NCBI GenBank assembly: GCA_036417435.1
Contig: CM070903.1
Coordinates: 87,875,001 to 87,939,000 of the forward strand
Length of the DNA: 64,000 bases
From: Inia geoffrensis
Lineage: Eukaryota > Chordata > Mammalia > Artiodactyla > Iniidae
Direction of reading: 5' to 3'
Made by a program: the position numbers and the translations under genes. Positions 34,020-47,342 of this stretch are shown here, piece by piece (the first letter of the stretch is position 1; each line of letters begins with the position of its first letter). Under the pieces are notes generated by a model that saw only the letters and a list, made by a program, of their open reading frames with translations, made no database searches and was not told the DNA's origin.

Positions 34020-34925
34020 ATGAGAAGACAGAAAAACACACAGCAGATGAAGGAGCAAGATAAAAATGCACCAGACCTAACAAATGAAGAAGTAATAGGC
34101 AGTCTACCTGAAAAAGAATTCAGAATAATGATAGTAAAGATGATCCAGAATCTCGGAAATAGAATGGAGGCAGGGATGGAGAAGATGCAAGAAATGTTTA
34201 ACAAAGATCTAGAAGAACTAAAGAACAAACAAACAGAGATGAACAACACAATAACTGAAATGAAAAATACACTAGATGGGATCAATAGCAGAATAACTGA
34301 GGCAGAAGAACGGATAAGTGACCTGGAAGATAAAATAGTGGAAATAACTACTGCAGAGCAGAATAAAGAAAAAAGAATGAAAAGAACTGAGGACAGTCTC
34401 AGAGACCTCTGGGACAACATTAAACGCACCAACATTCAAATTATAGGGGTTCCAGAGGATGAAGAGAAAAAGAAAGGGACTGAGAAAATATTTGAAGAGA
34501 TTATAGTTGAAAACTTCCCTAATATGGGAAAGGAAATAGTTAACCAAGTCCAGGAAGCAGAGAGAGTCCCATACAGGATAAACCCAAGGAGAAATACACC
34601 AAGACACATATTAATCAAACTCTCAAAAATTAAATACAAAGAAAGCATATTAAAAGCAGCAAGGGAAAAAAAACAAATAACACACAAGGGAATCCCCATA
34701 AGGCTAACAGCTGATCTCTCAGCAGAAACTCTGCAAGCCAGAAGGGAGTGGCAGGACATACTGAAAGTGATGAAGGAGAAAAGCCTGCAACCACGATTAC
34801 TCTACCCAGCAAAGATCTCATTCAGATTTGATGGAGAAATTAAAACCTTTACAGACAAGCAAAAGCTGAGAGAGTTCAGCACCATCAAACCAGCTTTACA
34901 ACAACTGCTGAAGGAACTTCTCTAG
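34020..34925 (+). CDS. L1 ORF1p, RNA-binding nucleic-acid chaperone (intact)
   Basis: 301 codons, uninterrupted. In L1 biology ORF1p forms trimers that coat L1 RNA in cytoplasmic particles and act as a chaperone during reverse transcription. The N-terminus (1-37) is polar. Residues about 38-132 are a heptad-rich coiled coil (ELKNK, INSRITEAEERI, LEDKI). An RRM-like domain spans about 137-228, with strand motifs IIGVPE (141-146) and HILIKLSK (196-203). The C-terminal domain (229-301) has the conserved LSAETLQARREW (233-244) and YPAK (262-265). The start was chosen because it aligns with the lost or shifted starts of the two other L1s, and a purine precedes the ATG at -3. It is shorter than human ORF1p (338), mainly in the N-terminal and coiled-coil region. 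ORF2 follows after 58 bp. Confidence 0.95.
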   Translation: MRRQKNTQQMKEQDKNAPDLTNEEVIGSLPEKEFRIMIVKMIQNLGNRMEAGMEKMQEMFNKDLEELKNKQTEMNNTITEMKNTLDGINSRITEAEERISDLEDKIVEITTAEQNKEKRMKRTEDSLRDLWDNIKRTNIQIIGVPEDEEKKKGTEKIFEEIIVENFPNMGKEIVNQVQEAERVPYRINPRRNTPRHILIKLSKIKYKESILKAAREKKQITHKGIPIRLTADLSAETLQARREWQDILKVMKEKSLQPRLLYPAKISFRFDGEIKTFTDKQKLREFSTIKPALQQLLKELL

Positions 34926-34983
34926 ACAAGAAACACAAGAGGAGGAAAGGACCTATAACAACGAACCCAAAACAATTTAGAAA

Positions 34984-37900
34984 ATGGGAATAGGAACATG
35001 CATATCGATAATTACCTTAAATGTAAATGGACTAAATGCTCCCACCAAAAGACACAGATTGGCTGAATGGATACAAAAACAAGACCCATATATATGCTGT
35101 CTACAAGAGACCCACTTCAGACCTAGAGACACATACAGACTGAAAGTAAGGGGATGGAAAAAGATATTCCATGCAAATGGAAGTCAAAAGAAAGCTGGAG
35201 TAGCAATTCTCATATCAGACAAAATAGACTTTAAAATAAAGACCATTACAAGAGACAAAGAAGGACACTACATAATGATTAAGGGATCGATCCAAGAAGA
35301 AGATATAACAATTGTAAATATTTATGCACCTAACACAGGAGCACCTCAATACATAAGGCAAAAACTAACAGCCATAAAAGGGGAAATCGACAGTAATACA
35401 CTCATAGTAGGGGACTTCAACACCCCACTTTCACCAATGGACAGATCATCCAAAATGAAAATAAATAAGGAAACACAAGCTTTAAATGATACACTAAACA
35501 AGATGGACTTAATTGATATCTATAGGACACTCCATCCAAAAACAACAGAATACACATTCTTCTCAAGTGCTCATGGAACATTCTCCAGGATAGATCATAT
35601 CTTGGGTCACAAATCAAGCCTTGGTAAATTTAAGAAAATTGAAATTGTATCAAGTATCTTTTCCGACCACAACGCCATGAGACTAGATATCAATTACAGG
35701 AAAAGATCTGTAAAAAATACAAACACATGCAGGCTAAACAATACATTACTCAATAATGAAGTGATCACTGAAGAAATCAAAGAGAAAATTAAAAAATACC
35801 TAGAAACAAATGACAATGGAGACACAACAACCCAAAACCTATGGGATGCTGCAAAAGCAGTTCTAAGAGGGAAGTTTATAGCAATACAAGCCCACCTTAA
35901 GAAGCAGGAAACATCTCGAATAAACAACCTAACCTTACACCTAAAGCAATTAGAGAAAGAAGAACAAAAAACCCCCAAATTTAGTAGAAGGAAAGAAATT
36001 ATAAAAATCAGATCAGAAATAAATGAAAAAGAAATGAAGGAAACAATAGCAAAGATCAATAAAACTAAAAGTTGGTTCTTTGAGAAGATAAACAAAATAG
36101 ATAAACCACTAGCCAGACTCATCAAGAAAAAAAGGGAGAAGACTCAAATCAATAGAATTAGAAATGAAAAAGGAGAAATAACAACTGACACTGCAGAAAT
36201 AAAAATGATCATGAGAGATTACTACAAGCAACTCTATGCCAATAAAATGGACAATCTGGAAGAAATGGACACATTCTTAGAAATGCACAAACTACCAAGA
36301 CTGAATCAGGAAGAAATAGAAAATATGAACAGACCAATCACAAACACTGAAATTGAAACTGGGATTAAAAATCTTCCAACAAACAAAAGCCCAGGACCAG
36401 ATGGCTTCACAGCCGAATTCTATCAAGCATTTAGAGAAGAGCTAACACCTATCCTTCTCAAACTCTTCCAAAACATAGCAGAGGGAGGAACACTCCCCAA
36501 TTCCTTCTACGAGGCCACCATCACCTTGATACCAAAACCAGACAAGGATGTCACAAAGAAAGAAAACTACAGGCCAATATCACTGATGAACATAGATGCA
36601 AAAATCCTCAACAAAATACTAGCAAACAGAATCCAACAGCACATCAAAAGGATCATACACCATGATCAAGTGGGGTTTATTCCAGGAATGCAAGGATTCT
36701 TCAATATACGCAAATCTATCAATGTGATAAACCATATTAACAAATTGAAGGAGAAAAAACATATGATCATCTCAATAGATGCAGAGAAAGCTTTTGACAA
36801 AATTCAACACCCATTTATGATAAAAACCCTACAGAAAGTAGGCATAGAGGGACCTTTCCTCAACATAATAAAGGCCATATATGACAAACCCACAGCCAAC
36901 ATCATCCTCAATGGTGAAAAACTGAAAGCATTTCCACTAAGATCAGGAACAAGACAAGGTTGCCCACTCTCACCACTCTTATTCAACATAGTTTTGGAAG
37001 TTTTAGCCACAGCAATCAGAGAAGAAAAGGAAATAAAAGGAATCCAAATCGGAAAAGAAGAAGTAAAGCTGTCACTGTTTGCAGATGACATGATACTATA
37101 CATAGAGAATCCTAAAGATGCTACCAGAAAATTACTAGAGATAATCAATGAATTTGGTAAAGTAGCAGGATACAAAATTAATGCACAAAAATCTCTGGCA
37201 TTCCTATATACTACTGATGAAAAATCTGAAAGTGAAATCAAGAAAACACTGCCATTTACCATTGCAACAAAAAGAATAAAATACCTAGGAATAAACCTAC
37301 CTAGGGAGACAAAAGACCTGTATGCAGAAAATTATAAGACACTGATGAAAGAAATTAAAGACGATACAAATAGATGGAGGGATATACCATGTTCTTGGAT
37401 TGGAAGAATCAACATTGTGAAAATGACTCTACTACCCAAAGCAATCTATAGATTCAATGCAATCCCTATCAAACTGCCACTGGCATTTTTCACAGAACTA
37501 GAACAAAAAATTTCACAATTTGTATGGAAACACAAAAGACCCCGAATAGCTAAAGCAATCTTGAGAGCGAAAAATGGAGCTGGAGGAATCAGGCTCCCTA
37601 ACTTCAGACTATACTACAAAGCTACAGTAATCAAGACAGTATGGTACTGGCACAAAAACAGAACGATAGATCAATGGAACAGAATAGAAAGCCCAGAGAT
37701 AAACCCACGCACATATGGACACCTTATCTTTGATAACGGTGGCAGGAATATACAGTGGAGAAAGGACAGCCTCTTCAATAAGTGGTGCTGGGAAAACTGG
37801 ACAGCTACATGTAAAAGTATGAGCTTAGATCACTCCCTAACACCATACACAAAAATAAGCTCAAAATGGATTAAAGACCTAAATGTAAGGCCAGAAACTA

Positions 37901-38802
37901 TCAAACTTTTAGAGGAAAACATAGGCAGAACACTCTATGACATAAATCACAGCAAGATCCTTTTTGACCCACCTCCTAGAGAAATGGAAATAAAAACAAA
38001 AATAAACAAATGGGACCTAATGAAACTTCAAAGCTTTTGCACAGCAAAGGAAACCATAAACAAGACCAAAAGACAACCCTCAGAATGGGAGAAAATATTT
38101 GCAAATGAAGCAACTGACAAAGGATTAATCTCCAAAATTTACAAGCAGCTTATGCAGCTCAATAACAGAAAAACAAACAACCCAATCCAAAAATGGGCAG
38201 AAGACCTAAATAGACATTTCTCCAAAGAAGATATGCAGACTGCCAACAAACACATGAAAGAATGCTCAACATCATTAATCATTAGAGAAATGCAAATCAA
38301 AACTACAATGAGATATCATCTCACACCAGTTAGAATGGCCATCATCAAAAAATCGAGAAACAATAAATGCTGGAGAGGGTGTGGACAAAAGGGAACCCTC
38401 TTGCACTGCTGGTGGGAATGTGAATTGGTTCAGCCACTATGGAGAACAGTTTGGAGGTTCCTTAAAAAACTACAAATAGAACTACCATATGACCCAGCAA
38501 TCCCACTACTGGGCATATACCCTGAGAAAACCAAAATTGAAAAAGAGGCGTGTACCAAAATGTTCATCGCAGCTCTATTTACAATAGCCCGGAGATGGAA
38601 ACAACCTAAGTGCCCATCGTCAGATGAATGGATAAAGAAGATGTGGCACATATACACAATGGAATATTACTCAGCGTTAAAAAGAAACGAAATTGAGCTA
38701 TTTGTAATGAGGTGGATAGACCTCGAGTCTGTCATACAGAGTGAAGTAAGTCAGAAAGACAAAGACAAATACCGTATGCTAACACATATATATGGAATTT
38801 AA
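34984..38802 (+). CDS. L1 ORF2p, endonuclease/reverse transcriptase (intact)
   Basis: 1272 codons, no stop or frameshift; human ORF2p is 1275. It nicks target DNA and primes cDNA synthesis of L1 or SINE RNA at the nick. The apurinic-endonuclease-like domain (about 1-238) keeps N13, E42 (CLQETHF), D144/N146 (GDFN), D204 (SRIDH) and D228/H229 (SDH), equivalent to the human catalytic set with numbering shifted by one. The reverse transcriptase keeps D599 (SIDAEKAFD, motif A), RQGCPLSP (657-664, motif B) and FADD (699-702, with D701 and D702 catalytic). The C-terminal Cys/His motif is C1129-X3-C1133-X7-H1141-X4-C1146. Translation is expected by low-frequency reinitiation after ORF1. By inspection it should be enzymatically competent, but that is untested. 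Confidence 0.96.
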   Translation: MGIGTCISIITLNVNGLNAPTKRHRLAEWIQKQDPYICCLQETHFRPRDTYRLKVRGWKKIFHANGSQKKAGVAILISDKIDFKIKTITRDKEGHYIMIKGSIQEEDITIVNIYAPNTGAPQYIRQKLTAIKGEIDSNTLIVGDFNTPLSPMDRSSKMKINKETQALNDTLNKMDLIDIYRTLHPKTTEYTFFSSAHGTFSRIDHILGHKSSLGKFKKIEIVSSIFSDHNAMRLDINYRKRSVKNTNTCRLNNTLLNNEVITEEIKEKIKKYLETNDNGDTTTQNLWDAAKAVLRGKFIAIQAHLKKQETSRINNLTLHLKQLEKEEQKTPKFSRRKEIIKIRSEINEKEMKETIAKINKTKSWFFEKINKIDKPLARLIKKKREKTQINRIRNEKGEITTDTAEIKMIMRDYYKQLYANKMDNLEEMDTFLEMHKLPRLNQEEIENMNRPITNTEIETGIKNLPTNKSPGPDGFTAEFYQAFREELTPILLKLFQNIAEGGTLPNSFYEATITLIPKPDKDVTKKENYRPISLMNIDAKILNKILANRIQQHIKRIIHHDQVGFIPGMQGFFNIRKSINVINHINKLKEKKHMIISIDAEKAFDKIQHPFMIKTLQKVGIEGPFLNIIKAIYDKPTANIILNGEKLKAFPLRSGTRQGCPLSPLLFNIVLEVLATAIREEKEIKGIQIGKEEVKLSLFADDMILYIENPKDATRKLLEIINEFGKVAGYKINAQKSLAFLYTTDEKSESEIKKTLPFTIATKRIKYLGINLPRETKDLYAENYKTLMKEIKDDTNRWRDIPCSWIGRINIVKMTLLPKAIYRFNAIPIKLPLAFFTELEQKISQFVWKHKRPRIAKAILRAKNGAGGIRLPNFRLYYKATVIKTVWYWHKNRTIDQWNRIESPEINPRTYGHLIFDNGGRNIQWRKDSLFNKWCWENWTATCKSMSLDHSLTPYTKISSKWIKDLNVRPETIKLLEENIGRTLYDINHSKILFDPPPREMEIKTKINKWDLMKLQSFCTAKETINKTKRQPSEWEKIFANEATDKGLISKIYKQLMQLNNRKTNNPIQKWAEDLNRHFSKEDMQTANKHMKECSTSLIIREMQIKTTMRYHLTPVRMAIIKKSRNNKCWRGCGQKGTLLHCWWECELVQPLWRTVWRFLKKLQIELPYDPAIPLLGIYPEKTKIEKEACTKMFIAALFTIARRWKQPKCPSSDEWIKKMWHIYTMEYYSALKRNEIELFVMRWIDLESVIQSEVSQKDKDKYRMLTHIYGI

Positions 38803-39186
38803 GGAAAAAAAAAATGTTATGAAGAGCCTAAGGGTAAGACAGGAATAAAGACACAGACCTACTGGAGAACGGACTTGAGGATATGGGGAGGGGGAGGGGT
38901 GAGCTATGGGAGGGCGAGGGAGGGGCATGGACATATATATACTAACAAACGTAAGGTAGATAGCTAGTGGGAAGCAGCCGCTTCGCACAGGGTTATCAGC
39001 TCCGTGCTTTGTGACTGCCTGGAGGGGTGGGATAGGGAGAGAAGGAAGGAGGGAGACGCAAGAGGGAAGAAATATGTGAACGTCTGTATATATATAACTG
39101 ATTCACTTTGTTATAAAGTAGAAACTGACACACTATTGTAGAGCAATTTTAACCCAATAAAGATGTTAAAAAAAAAAAAAAAAAAA
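38803..39186 (+). terminator. L1 3'UTR and polyadenylation signal
   Basis: About 365 bp of 3'UTR with a G-rich stretch (gatatggggagggggagg near 38880), then AATAAA at 39156-39161 followed within ten bases by the A tail. The G-rich element and weak terminal signal are typical of mammalian L1 3' ends. Confidence 0.85.
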
Positions 39187-39199
39187 AAGAACAATAAGA
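39187..39199 (+). repeat. TSD, 3' copy, of ORF-intact L1
   Basis: Exact copy of the 13-mer at 32684-32696. Its leading A residues merge with the A tail. Confidence 0.9.
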
Positions 39200-40359
39200 C
39201 CCTAAATACACATAAATAAGGATGAGAAATAAACTAGAAAAACTGGAAATAGCTAATTTGTTAAGATGATAAGATTGTGTGTCTTTCCGTTTGAAAACTT
39301 CCTTAATTATCATTAGTGTAGAGCAACAAATGAAAATTGCTAGTTGAGTGCTATGACAAAATGTCATGTAGCAGTTCTAAGAAAGAAGAAATATTTTATG
39401 GTCAGGGTGGTCTGAGGACTAACTTCTGTTACTCAAGTCATTTAGTAAACAAGGACTATTTGACATTGTATATAATGAATATTTTTCTTCTTTAATTTTT
39501 CCTCAGTAATAGTCTATGAAATCTTAAATGGCAATGCTAACATCTTAATGAAATGGAACACTCAAAGTTCTGACTCTTTGATGGGCTGAGTTGAAATAAG
39601 ATTTGTGTGTGTTTGTGGAGGGGCAATTAGCAAATACATAGGGAAATTGCTTCTGGTTTGGGAGCCTCTGGCTGCTCATCAAATTGCAGGTGGCACAGCC
39701 ACTTGTCACGGCTTCCCCATTCCACTTAACCTGGAAATTCTGAACAAGTTTCTGAGGTTCTCTTGATTTCCCTTGAGAGTCCCTGTACCAAAAACAGCTC
39801 TTACGGTAAACTAGAGCTAAGAAAAAAATTGGTCTGAGAATATTCCCATGATTCTCATTACCACAGAATGCTGTTTCTTTTCATTATAGCACAGATTTCC
39901 AGAGTTTTATTTAGAGGTAGAAAAGAAAAAAAAGCTATCAGGGTATTTTTAAAAAAGGAAAGGGCAGCAGAATCAGTTTATCATGTTTTGATGCCATCGT
40001 GCCATCGTAAGATAATTTGGTATCATAAACGACTTCTTGAGTTCTACTTAGGTCAATAATGATAAAGTCGGATACATGAAAATCACTTTACAAATTAAGA
40101 CCTCATGATTATATGGCTTAGCCAAACAAAAATAAATAAATGAATAAATCTGGATAATCATGTCAATACCAGTACAAAATCAGAGAAACAGTCTTATTCT
40201 CACTCAATAAAGCCAGACAGTGACAAATCACAGCACTTAGAAAAATTAGTGCTGGTGGTTTTGTATTACCCAAAATACTGGTAAATATAAATTTTCTACT
40301 CACTTAGACTCCAGCACTGACATTAAAAAGGATAAAGCAGTTGGTTGTTATGGTAGAAA
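39200..40359. other. Unique DNA, nothing recognised
   Basis: AT-rich sequence with no gene-like frame or assignable repeat. Confidence 0.4.
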
Positions 40360-40760
40360 TTGCTAGCTGCTGTGGCTAAATCTTTCCTTTTCTTGCTGGA
40401 CAACTCAGGTAGACTCTATTTCCCAGCCTCCTTTGCAGTTAGATGTGGCCATGTGAGTGAACTTTGGCCAATTGAATAAGATCAAAGGTGATGTATATTC
40501 TTTTACGACTGGTCCATGAAGCCTCTCATGCATAATTTTCATTCCCTTCTGGCTTGATGCAGGTGAACACAGTGACCTGGAATCCCCATGTTGAAGTTAT
40601 AGAGCCATAAGTTGAAAGAATCTGGGTCCTTGAACCATTTGGTAGAAAGCTACTTGTCAATCAGAATTTACCTAAGTGAGAAATGAACTTCTCTCATGCT
40701 AAGCCTCTGAGATATGGGGATTTGTCTCATATTAGCTAGAGTTACCTTTACAAATACAGC
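40360..40760 (+). repeat. Ancient interspersed repeat, family unresolved (LTR- or DNA-element-like)
   Basis: actctatttcccagcctcctt, gcagttagatgtggccatgtg, actttggccaattgaat and later ctctgagatatggggatttg occur in the order of a common mammalian interspersed repeat that I recognise but cannot name securely. Heavily diverged. Confidence 0.45.
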
Positions 40761-41499
40761 TGGTTAGACTTGTTGCTTATAAATTAAAGATCCTATTGGG
40801 ACTGTCACAAGCTTTCACAAGAAGTGCTGAAAAATTTAAACAGCATCTTCAATCTCCCAATCTTATACTTTTTCCTTCTATATGTAACCTTCCAACAATA
40901 ATTCCCAATTGGGAAAATTCTGTCCTCTGGTATTATGTATTATGTAACTGCCCAGAAGGCTAAGAGCTTCCCAACTGAAATTTTTCTAAGTCATAAAGTT
41001 CTGCACTGATGACTTTTTAGGCCAGTTAGATAACAATGAAAGTCAAATAGCTGCATAGTTCAGAACAGTGGCATATATTATAAAGGAAATAATGTCAAGT
41101 CATTAGGTTAAGTAATTCTAAGGTTTACAATCATAATCCCAAAATGGCATACCTAAATAAATACCTCTCAAAGAAATGCTTCTGAGATCAGGTCATGGGT
41201 CAATTTCAAGCAGTTGGTAAAAAGATATCTTTTACAAAAAGGGACACACAACAGGACCTGTGCAGAAGGGGAGAAGCAGCACGTTGAAACGAGGGCCTCT
41301 GGAGTCTGGAGTTCTGGAGTTTGCAGGTAAAAGCATTTCCAGTAACCAAAGGCTGTCCTGTAAGAAAGTTGCAGGTACAAGACAGAAGACACACAGATTG
41401 CAGCTGGGCACACAGAACAGGTGAGAATATAGTGCCCCTCTTATCAAAGACAAATTCCTTTCCATATTCTCTGGATTACAGCCTCCATCTTGTGTTGAT
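40761..41499. other. Unique DNA, no gene recognised
   Basis: Several overlapping 60-99 codon frames on both strands at 41168-41531 are mutually exclusive and resemble nothing known. Confidence 0.4.
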
Positions 41500-42089
41500 C
41501 TGACATAAACTACCAGATATTTCTCAAGCAAAGATGTCTTTATTCAGGAGCAGCTGAGACTTGCAATTCAAGATCTGCAACCTTGGTGAGCCACATTTAA
41601 GTTCCTACACTGCAAGAGCACTTGTTGTAATTTTACTGGAAATTGCTAGAGGCTGTAACAAAGACAGCCATTTTAAAATTAAGTTCTGAGACAGGCTGAG
41701 GAGGAAAAGCAAGAGTGTTAGAGGACCCCGGCCAGCCAAGGTCCTGAGGCTGGGGTTGGGGGACCAGGGGTTTGGACAGATGCTGCACCCCAGCCTTCCA
41801 ACACCACCAACAGGCGAGGAGGAGAGGTGAGGGGACCTGGGCAGAACAAGAAGGGGGGCCCTGTTCACCATGAACGTCCATCTGTCATCTGGCGCAGCCT
41901 AGGCCCGGCCCTGGAGATCTGGACATCACCACATCCATAAATCAACATCAAAGATAGAGAGATTTTTGTCATCTACAGTGGAACTGAAGATAAAAAAGAA
42001 AGGAAGAAGAGGACTTCAGGAAAAGCCAGTAAAGAGTGCTGAGAGGAGAAGACAGAGGCATAGAGGTAGAATTCTTCACCTGCAGTCAC
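41500..42089 (-). other. GC-richer unclassified segment, possible LTR
   Basis: A minus-strand AATAAA (from gtctttattcaggagcag) near 41540 and a GC-rich central part (41700-41900) give an LTR-like look, but I cannot fix ends, a TSD or a family. The right part (about 41930-42090) could instead be divergent 5'UTR of the following L1. Confidence 0.3.
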
Positions 42090-42595
42090 ACAGCTGCTGT
42101 GTGACTGACAGGGTCTTTGTGCTCCGGCCAGGTGTCAGGTCTGTGCCTCTGTGGTGGGAGAGCTGAGCTTAGGACATTGGTCCACCAGAGACCTACCAGC
42201 CCCACGTAATATCAAATGGCAGAAGCTCTCCCAAAGATCTCCATCTGAATGCTAAGACCTAGCTCCACTCAACGAAAAGCAAGCTACAGTGCTGGACTCC
42301 CCATGCCAAAAAATTAGCAAGACAGGAATACAACCCCACCCATTAGCAGAGAGGCTGCCTAAAATCATAAAAAGGTCACAGACACCACAAAACACACCAC
42401 TGGACACAGTCCTGCCCACCAGAAAGACAAGATCCAGACTCATCCACCAGAATACAGGCACCAGTCCCCTCTACCAGGAAGCCTACACAACCCACAGAAC
42501 CAAACTTAGCCACTGGGGGCAGACACCCAAAACAATGGGAACTACAAACCTGCAGCCTGCGAAAAGGAAACCGCAAACACAATAAGTTAAGCAAA

Positions 42596-43497
42596 ATAAG
42601 AAGACAGAGAAATACACAGCAGATGAAGAAGCAAAGTAAAAACCCACCAGACCAAACAAATGAAGAGGAAATAGGCGGTCTACCTGAAAAAGAATTCAGA
42701 GTAATGATAGTAAAGATGATCCAAAATCTTGGAAATAGAATGGAGAAAATAAAAGAAACGTTTAACAAGGAACTAGTTTCTTCTTTAGAAGAACTAAAGA
42801 GCAAACAAACAATGATGAACAACACAATAAATGAAATTAAAAATTCTCTAGAAGGAATCAACAGCAGAATAACTGAGGCAGAAGGATAAGTGACCGGAAA
42901 GATAAAATAGTGGAAATAACTACCACAGAGCAGAATAAAGAAAAAAGAATGAAAAGAATTGAGGGCAGTCTCAGAGACCTCTGGGACAACATTAAATGCA
43001 ACAATATTCAAATTATAGGGGTCCCAGAAGAAGAGGAGAAAAAGAAGGGCTGAGAAAATATTTGAAGAGATTATAGTTGAAAACTTCCCTAATATGGAAA
43101 AGGAAATAGTCAATCAAGTCCGGGAAGTGCAGAGAGTCCCATACAGGATAAATCCAAGGAGAAACATGCCAAGAAACATATAAATCAAGCTATCAAAAAT
43201 TAAATACAAAACAACAAAATATTAAAAGCAGCAAAGGAAAAGCAACAAATAACATACAAGGGAATCCCCATAAGGTTAACAGCTGATCTGTCAGCAGAAA
43301 CTCTGCAAGCCAGAAGGGAGTGGCAGGACATAATTAAAGTGATGAAAGGGAAAAACCTAAAACCAAGATTACTCTACCCAGCAAGGATCTCATTCAGATT
43401 TGACAGAGACATTAGAACGTTTACAGACAAGCAAAAGCTAACAGAATTCAGCACTACCATACCAGCTTTACAACAAATGCTAAAGGAACTTCTCTAG
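42596..43497 (+). pseudogene. L1 ORF1, disrupted
   Basis: The start codon equivalent is ATA (42596-42598), so the first usable Met is internal at 42623. An indel near 42885 (gcagaaggataagtg versus gcagaagaacggataagtg in the intact copy) shifts the frame and stops translation at 42889. The RRM-like and C-terminal parts (the counterparts of RREW and YPAK) persist in other frames up to the tag at 43495-43497. Compared with the intact ORF1 there is a six-codon-scale insertion (VSS region) in the coiled coil. Confidence 0.9.
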
Positions 43498-43555
43498 GCA
43501 GTAAACAAAAGAGAAGGAAAAGACCTACAACAATAAGCCCAAAACAGTTAGGAAA

Positions 43556-46500
43556 ATGGTAATAGGAATATACTTATCATTAATTACCTTAAATGTAAAT
43601 GGATTAAATTCTCCAACCAAAAGACATAGAATGGCTGAATGGATAGAAAAACAAGACCTGTGTATATGCTGTCTACAAGAAAACCACCTCAGACATAGGG
43701 ACGTATACAGATCGAAAGTGAGGGGATGGAAAAATATATTCCATGCAAATGGAAATCAAAAGAAAGCTGGAGTAGTAATTCTCATAGAAGACAAAATAGC
43801 CTTTAAAGTAAAGACTATTACAAGAGACAAAGAAGGACACTACATAATGATCAAGGGATCAATCCAGGGCGAAGACATAACAATTGTAAATATTTATGCA
43901 CTCAACATAGGAGCACCTCAATATATAAGGCAAATGCTAACAGCCATAAAAGGGGAAATCGACAGGAACACAATCATAGTACGGGACGTTAACACCCCAC
44001 TTTCACCAATGGACAGATCATCCAAAATGAAAATAAATAAGGAAACACTAGCTTTAAATGATACATTAAACAAGATGGACTTAATTGACATTTATAGAAC
44101 ACCCCATCCAAAAACAACAGAATAAATTTTCTTCTCAAGTGCTCATGGAACATTCTGCAGGATAGGTCATATCTTGTGTCACAAATCAAGCCATGGTAAA
44201 TTTAAGAAAACTGAAGTCATATGAAGTATCTTTTCTGGCCACAATGCTACGAGACCAGATATCAATTACAGGAAATAATTATAAAGAATACGAACACATA
44301 GAAGCTAAAGAATACACTACTAAATAACCAAGAGATCACTGAAGAAATCAAAGAGGAAATCAAAAAGTACCTAGAAACAAATGACAGTGAAAACACAATG
44401 ACCCAAAACGTATGGAATGCAGCAAAATCAGTTCTAAGTGGGAAGTTTATAGCAGTACAGTCCTAGCTCCAGAAACAAGAAACATCTCAAATAAACAACC
44501 TAAGCTTACACCTAAACCAATTAGAGAAAGAAGAGCAAAAATTCCCCAATATTAGGAGAAGGAAAGAAATCATAAAGATCAGATCAGAAATAAATGAAAA
44601 AGAAATGAAGAAAACGATAGCAAAGATCAATAAAACTAAAAGCTTGTTCTTTGAGAAGATAAACAAAATTGATAAACCATTAACCAGACTCATCAAGAAA
44701 AAGAGGGAGAAGACTCAAATCAATAGAATTAGAAATGAAAAAGGAGAACTGACACTGAAGAAATACAAAGGATCATGAGAGATTACTACAAGAAACTATA
44801 TGCCAATAAAATGGACAACCTAGAAGAAATGGACAAATCCTTAGAAAAGCACAACATTCCAAGACTGTACCAGGAAGAAATAGAAAATATAAACAGACAA
44901 ATCAAAAGCACTGAAATTGAGACTGTGATTAAAAATCTTCCAACAAACAAAAGCCCAGGACTAGATGGCTTCACAGGCGAATTCTATCAAACATTTAGAG
45001 AAGAGCTAACACCTATCCTTCTCAAACTCTTCCAAAAGATAGCAGAGGGAGGAACACTCCCAAACTCATTTTACGAGACCACCGTCACCCTGATATGAAA
45101 ACCAGACAAAGATGTCACAAAAAAAGAAAACTACAGACCAATATCACTGATGAACATAGATGAAAAAATACTCAAGAAAACACTAGCGAAAGGATTCCAG
45201 CAAGACATTAAAAGGATAATATACCATCATCAAGTGGGGTTTATCCCAGGAATACAAGGATTCTTCAATATACACAAATCAATCAATGTGACACACCATT
45301 TTAACATATTGAAGAATAAAAACCATATGATCATCGGAATACATGCAGAAGAAGCTTTCAACACCCACTGATGATAAAAACCCTCCAGAAAGTAGGCATA
45401 GAGGGAACTTACCTCAACATAATAAAGGCCATATATGACAAACCCGCAGCCAACATGGTGAAAAACTGAAACCATTTACACTAAGATCAGGAAAAAGACA
45501 AGGTTGCCCACTCTCACCACTCTTATTCAACATAGTTTTGGAAGTTTTAGCCACAGAAATCAGAGAAGAAAAAGAAATAAAATGAATCCAAATCAGAAAA
45601 GAATAAGTAAAACTGTCACTGTTTGCAGATGACCTGATACTATACATAGAGAATCCTAACCATGCCACCAGAAAACTACTAGCACTAATCAATGAATTTG
45701 GTAAAGTTGCAAGATACAAAATTAATGCACTGAAATCTCTTGCATTTCTACACACTTAATGATGAAAAATCTGAAAGAGAAATTAAGGAAACACTCCCAT
45801 TTACCACCACAACAAATAGAATAAAATACCTAGGAATAAACCTACCTAAGCAGGCAAAAGACCTGTATGCAGAAAACTATAAGACACTGATAAAAGAAAT
45901 TTAAAATGATACAAACAGATGGAGAAATATACCATTTTCTTGGATTGGAAGAATCGACATTGTGAAAATGACTGTACTACCCAAAGCAATCTACAGATTC
46001 AATGCAATCCTTATCAAACTACCAATGGCATTTTTCACAGAACTAGAACAAAAAATTTCACAATTTGTATAGAAACACAAAAGACCCCGAATAGCCAAAG
46101 CAATCTTAAGAACGAAAAACGGAGCTGGAGGAATCAGGCCCCCTGCCTTCAGACTATACTACAAAGCTACAGTAATCAAGACACTATGGTACTAGCACAA
46201 AAACAGAAATATAGATCAATGGAACAGGATAGAAAGCCCAGAGATAAACCCATGCACATATGGTCACCTTATCTTTGATAAAGGAGGCAAGAATATAAAA
46301 TGGAGAAAAGACAGCCTCTTCAATAAGTGGTGCTGGGAAAATTGTACAGCTACATTTAAAAGAATGAAGTTAGAACACTCCCTAAAACCATACACAAAAA
46401 TAAACTCAAAATGGATTAAAGACCTAAATGTAAAGCCAGACACTATAAAACTATGAGAGGAAAACATAGGCTGAACACTGTATGACATAAATCACAGCAA

Positions 46501-47342
46501 GATCCTTTGTGACCCACCTCCTAGAGAAATGGAAATAAAAACAAAAATAAACAAATGGGACCTAATGAAACTTAAAAGCTTTTCCATACTAAAGGAAACC
46601 ATAAACAAGATGAAGAGACAGCCCTCAGAATGGGAGAAAATATTTGCAAATGAAGCAACTGTCAAAGGATTAATCTCCAAAATATACAGGCAGCTCAAGC
46701 AGCTCAATATCAAAAAAACAACCCAATCCAAAAATGGGCAGAAGACCTAAATAGACATTTCTCCAAAGAGGATATAGAGATTGCCAGCAAACACATGAAA
46801 GAATGTTCAACATCACTAATCGTTAGAGAAATGCAAATCTAAACTACAATGAGGTATCACCTCACACCAGTCAGAATGGCCATCATCAAAAAATCTAGAA
46901 ACAATAAATGCTGGAGAGGGTGTGGAGAAAAGGGAACGCTCTTGCACTCTTGGTGGGAATATAAATTGATACAGCCACTATGGAGAACAGTATGGAGGTT
47001 CCTTAAAAAACTAAAAATAGAACTACCATGTGACCCAGCAATCCCACTACTGGGCATATACCCCGAGAAAACCGTAATTCAAAAAGAGACGTGTACCACA
47101 CTGTTCATTGCAGCACTATTTCCAATAGCCAGGACATGGAAGCAACCTAAGTGTCCATGAGAGATGAATGGACAAAGAAGATGTGGCACATATATACAAT
47201 GGGATATTACTGAGCCATAAAAAGAAACAGAATTGAGTTATTTCTAGTGAGGTGGATGGACCTAGAGACTGTCATACAGAGTGAAGTAAGTCAGAAAGAG
47301 AAAAACAAATACCATACCTTGACACATATATATGGACTCTAA
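43556..47342 (+). pseudogene. L1 ORF2, heavily disrupted
   Basis: Opens at 43556 with the endonuclease domain and stops at 44125 (TAC-to-TAA in the TEYTF counterpart). Later open pieces at 44775-45098, 45150-45371, 46529-46750 and 46849-47160 correspond to successive reverse-transcriptase and C-terminal segments, separated by stops and indels. One of these is in tgatatgaaaaccag near 45096. The residues aligned with the catalytic GDFN read RDVN. It has no coding capacity as a whole. Confidence 0.92.

Larger units (their letters stand above)
32697..39186 (+). mobile_element. Young LINE-1 with two intact ORFs, 5'UTR truncated (6.49 kb)
   Basis: Plus-strand L1 with shortened 5'UTR, ORF1 (34020-34925), a 58-bp spacer, ORF2 (34984-38802), 3'UTR and an uninterrupted A tail of about 23 bases. 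A perfect 13-bp TSD flanks it. It begins at the 5'UTR position equivalent to about 12260 of the minus-strand copy, so roughly 1.1 kb, including the CpG-rich part and YY1 site, is absent. Both ORFs have no stops or frameshifts, unlike the two other long L1s here. The combination points to a recent insertion from an active source. It could supply proteins only if transcribed from another promoter. Confidence 0.95.

Noticed and set aside
33974..34821. Long minus-strand frames (63-153 codons) opposite L1 ORF1
   Set aside because: They are antisense shadows of ORF1. Equivalent frames appear opposite every L1 copy in the window and read as Ser/Leu/Phe-rich low-complexity peptides.
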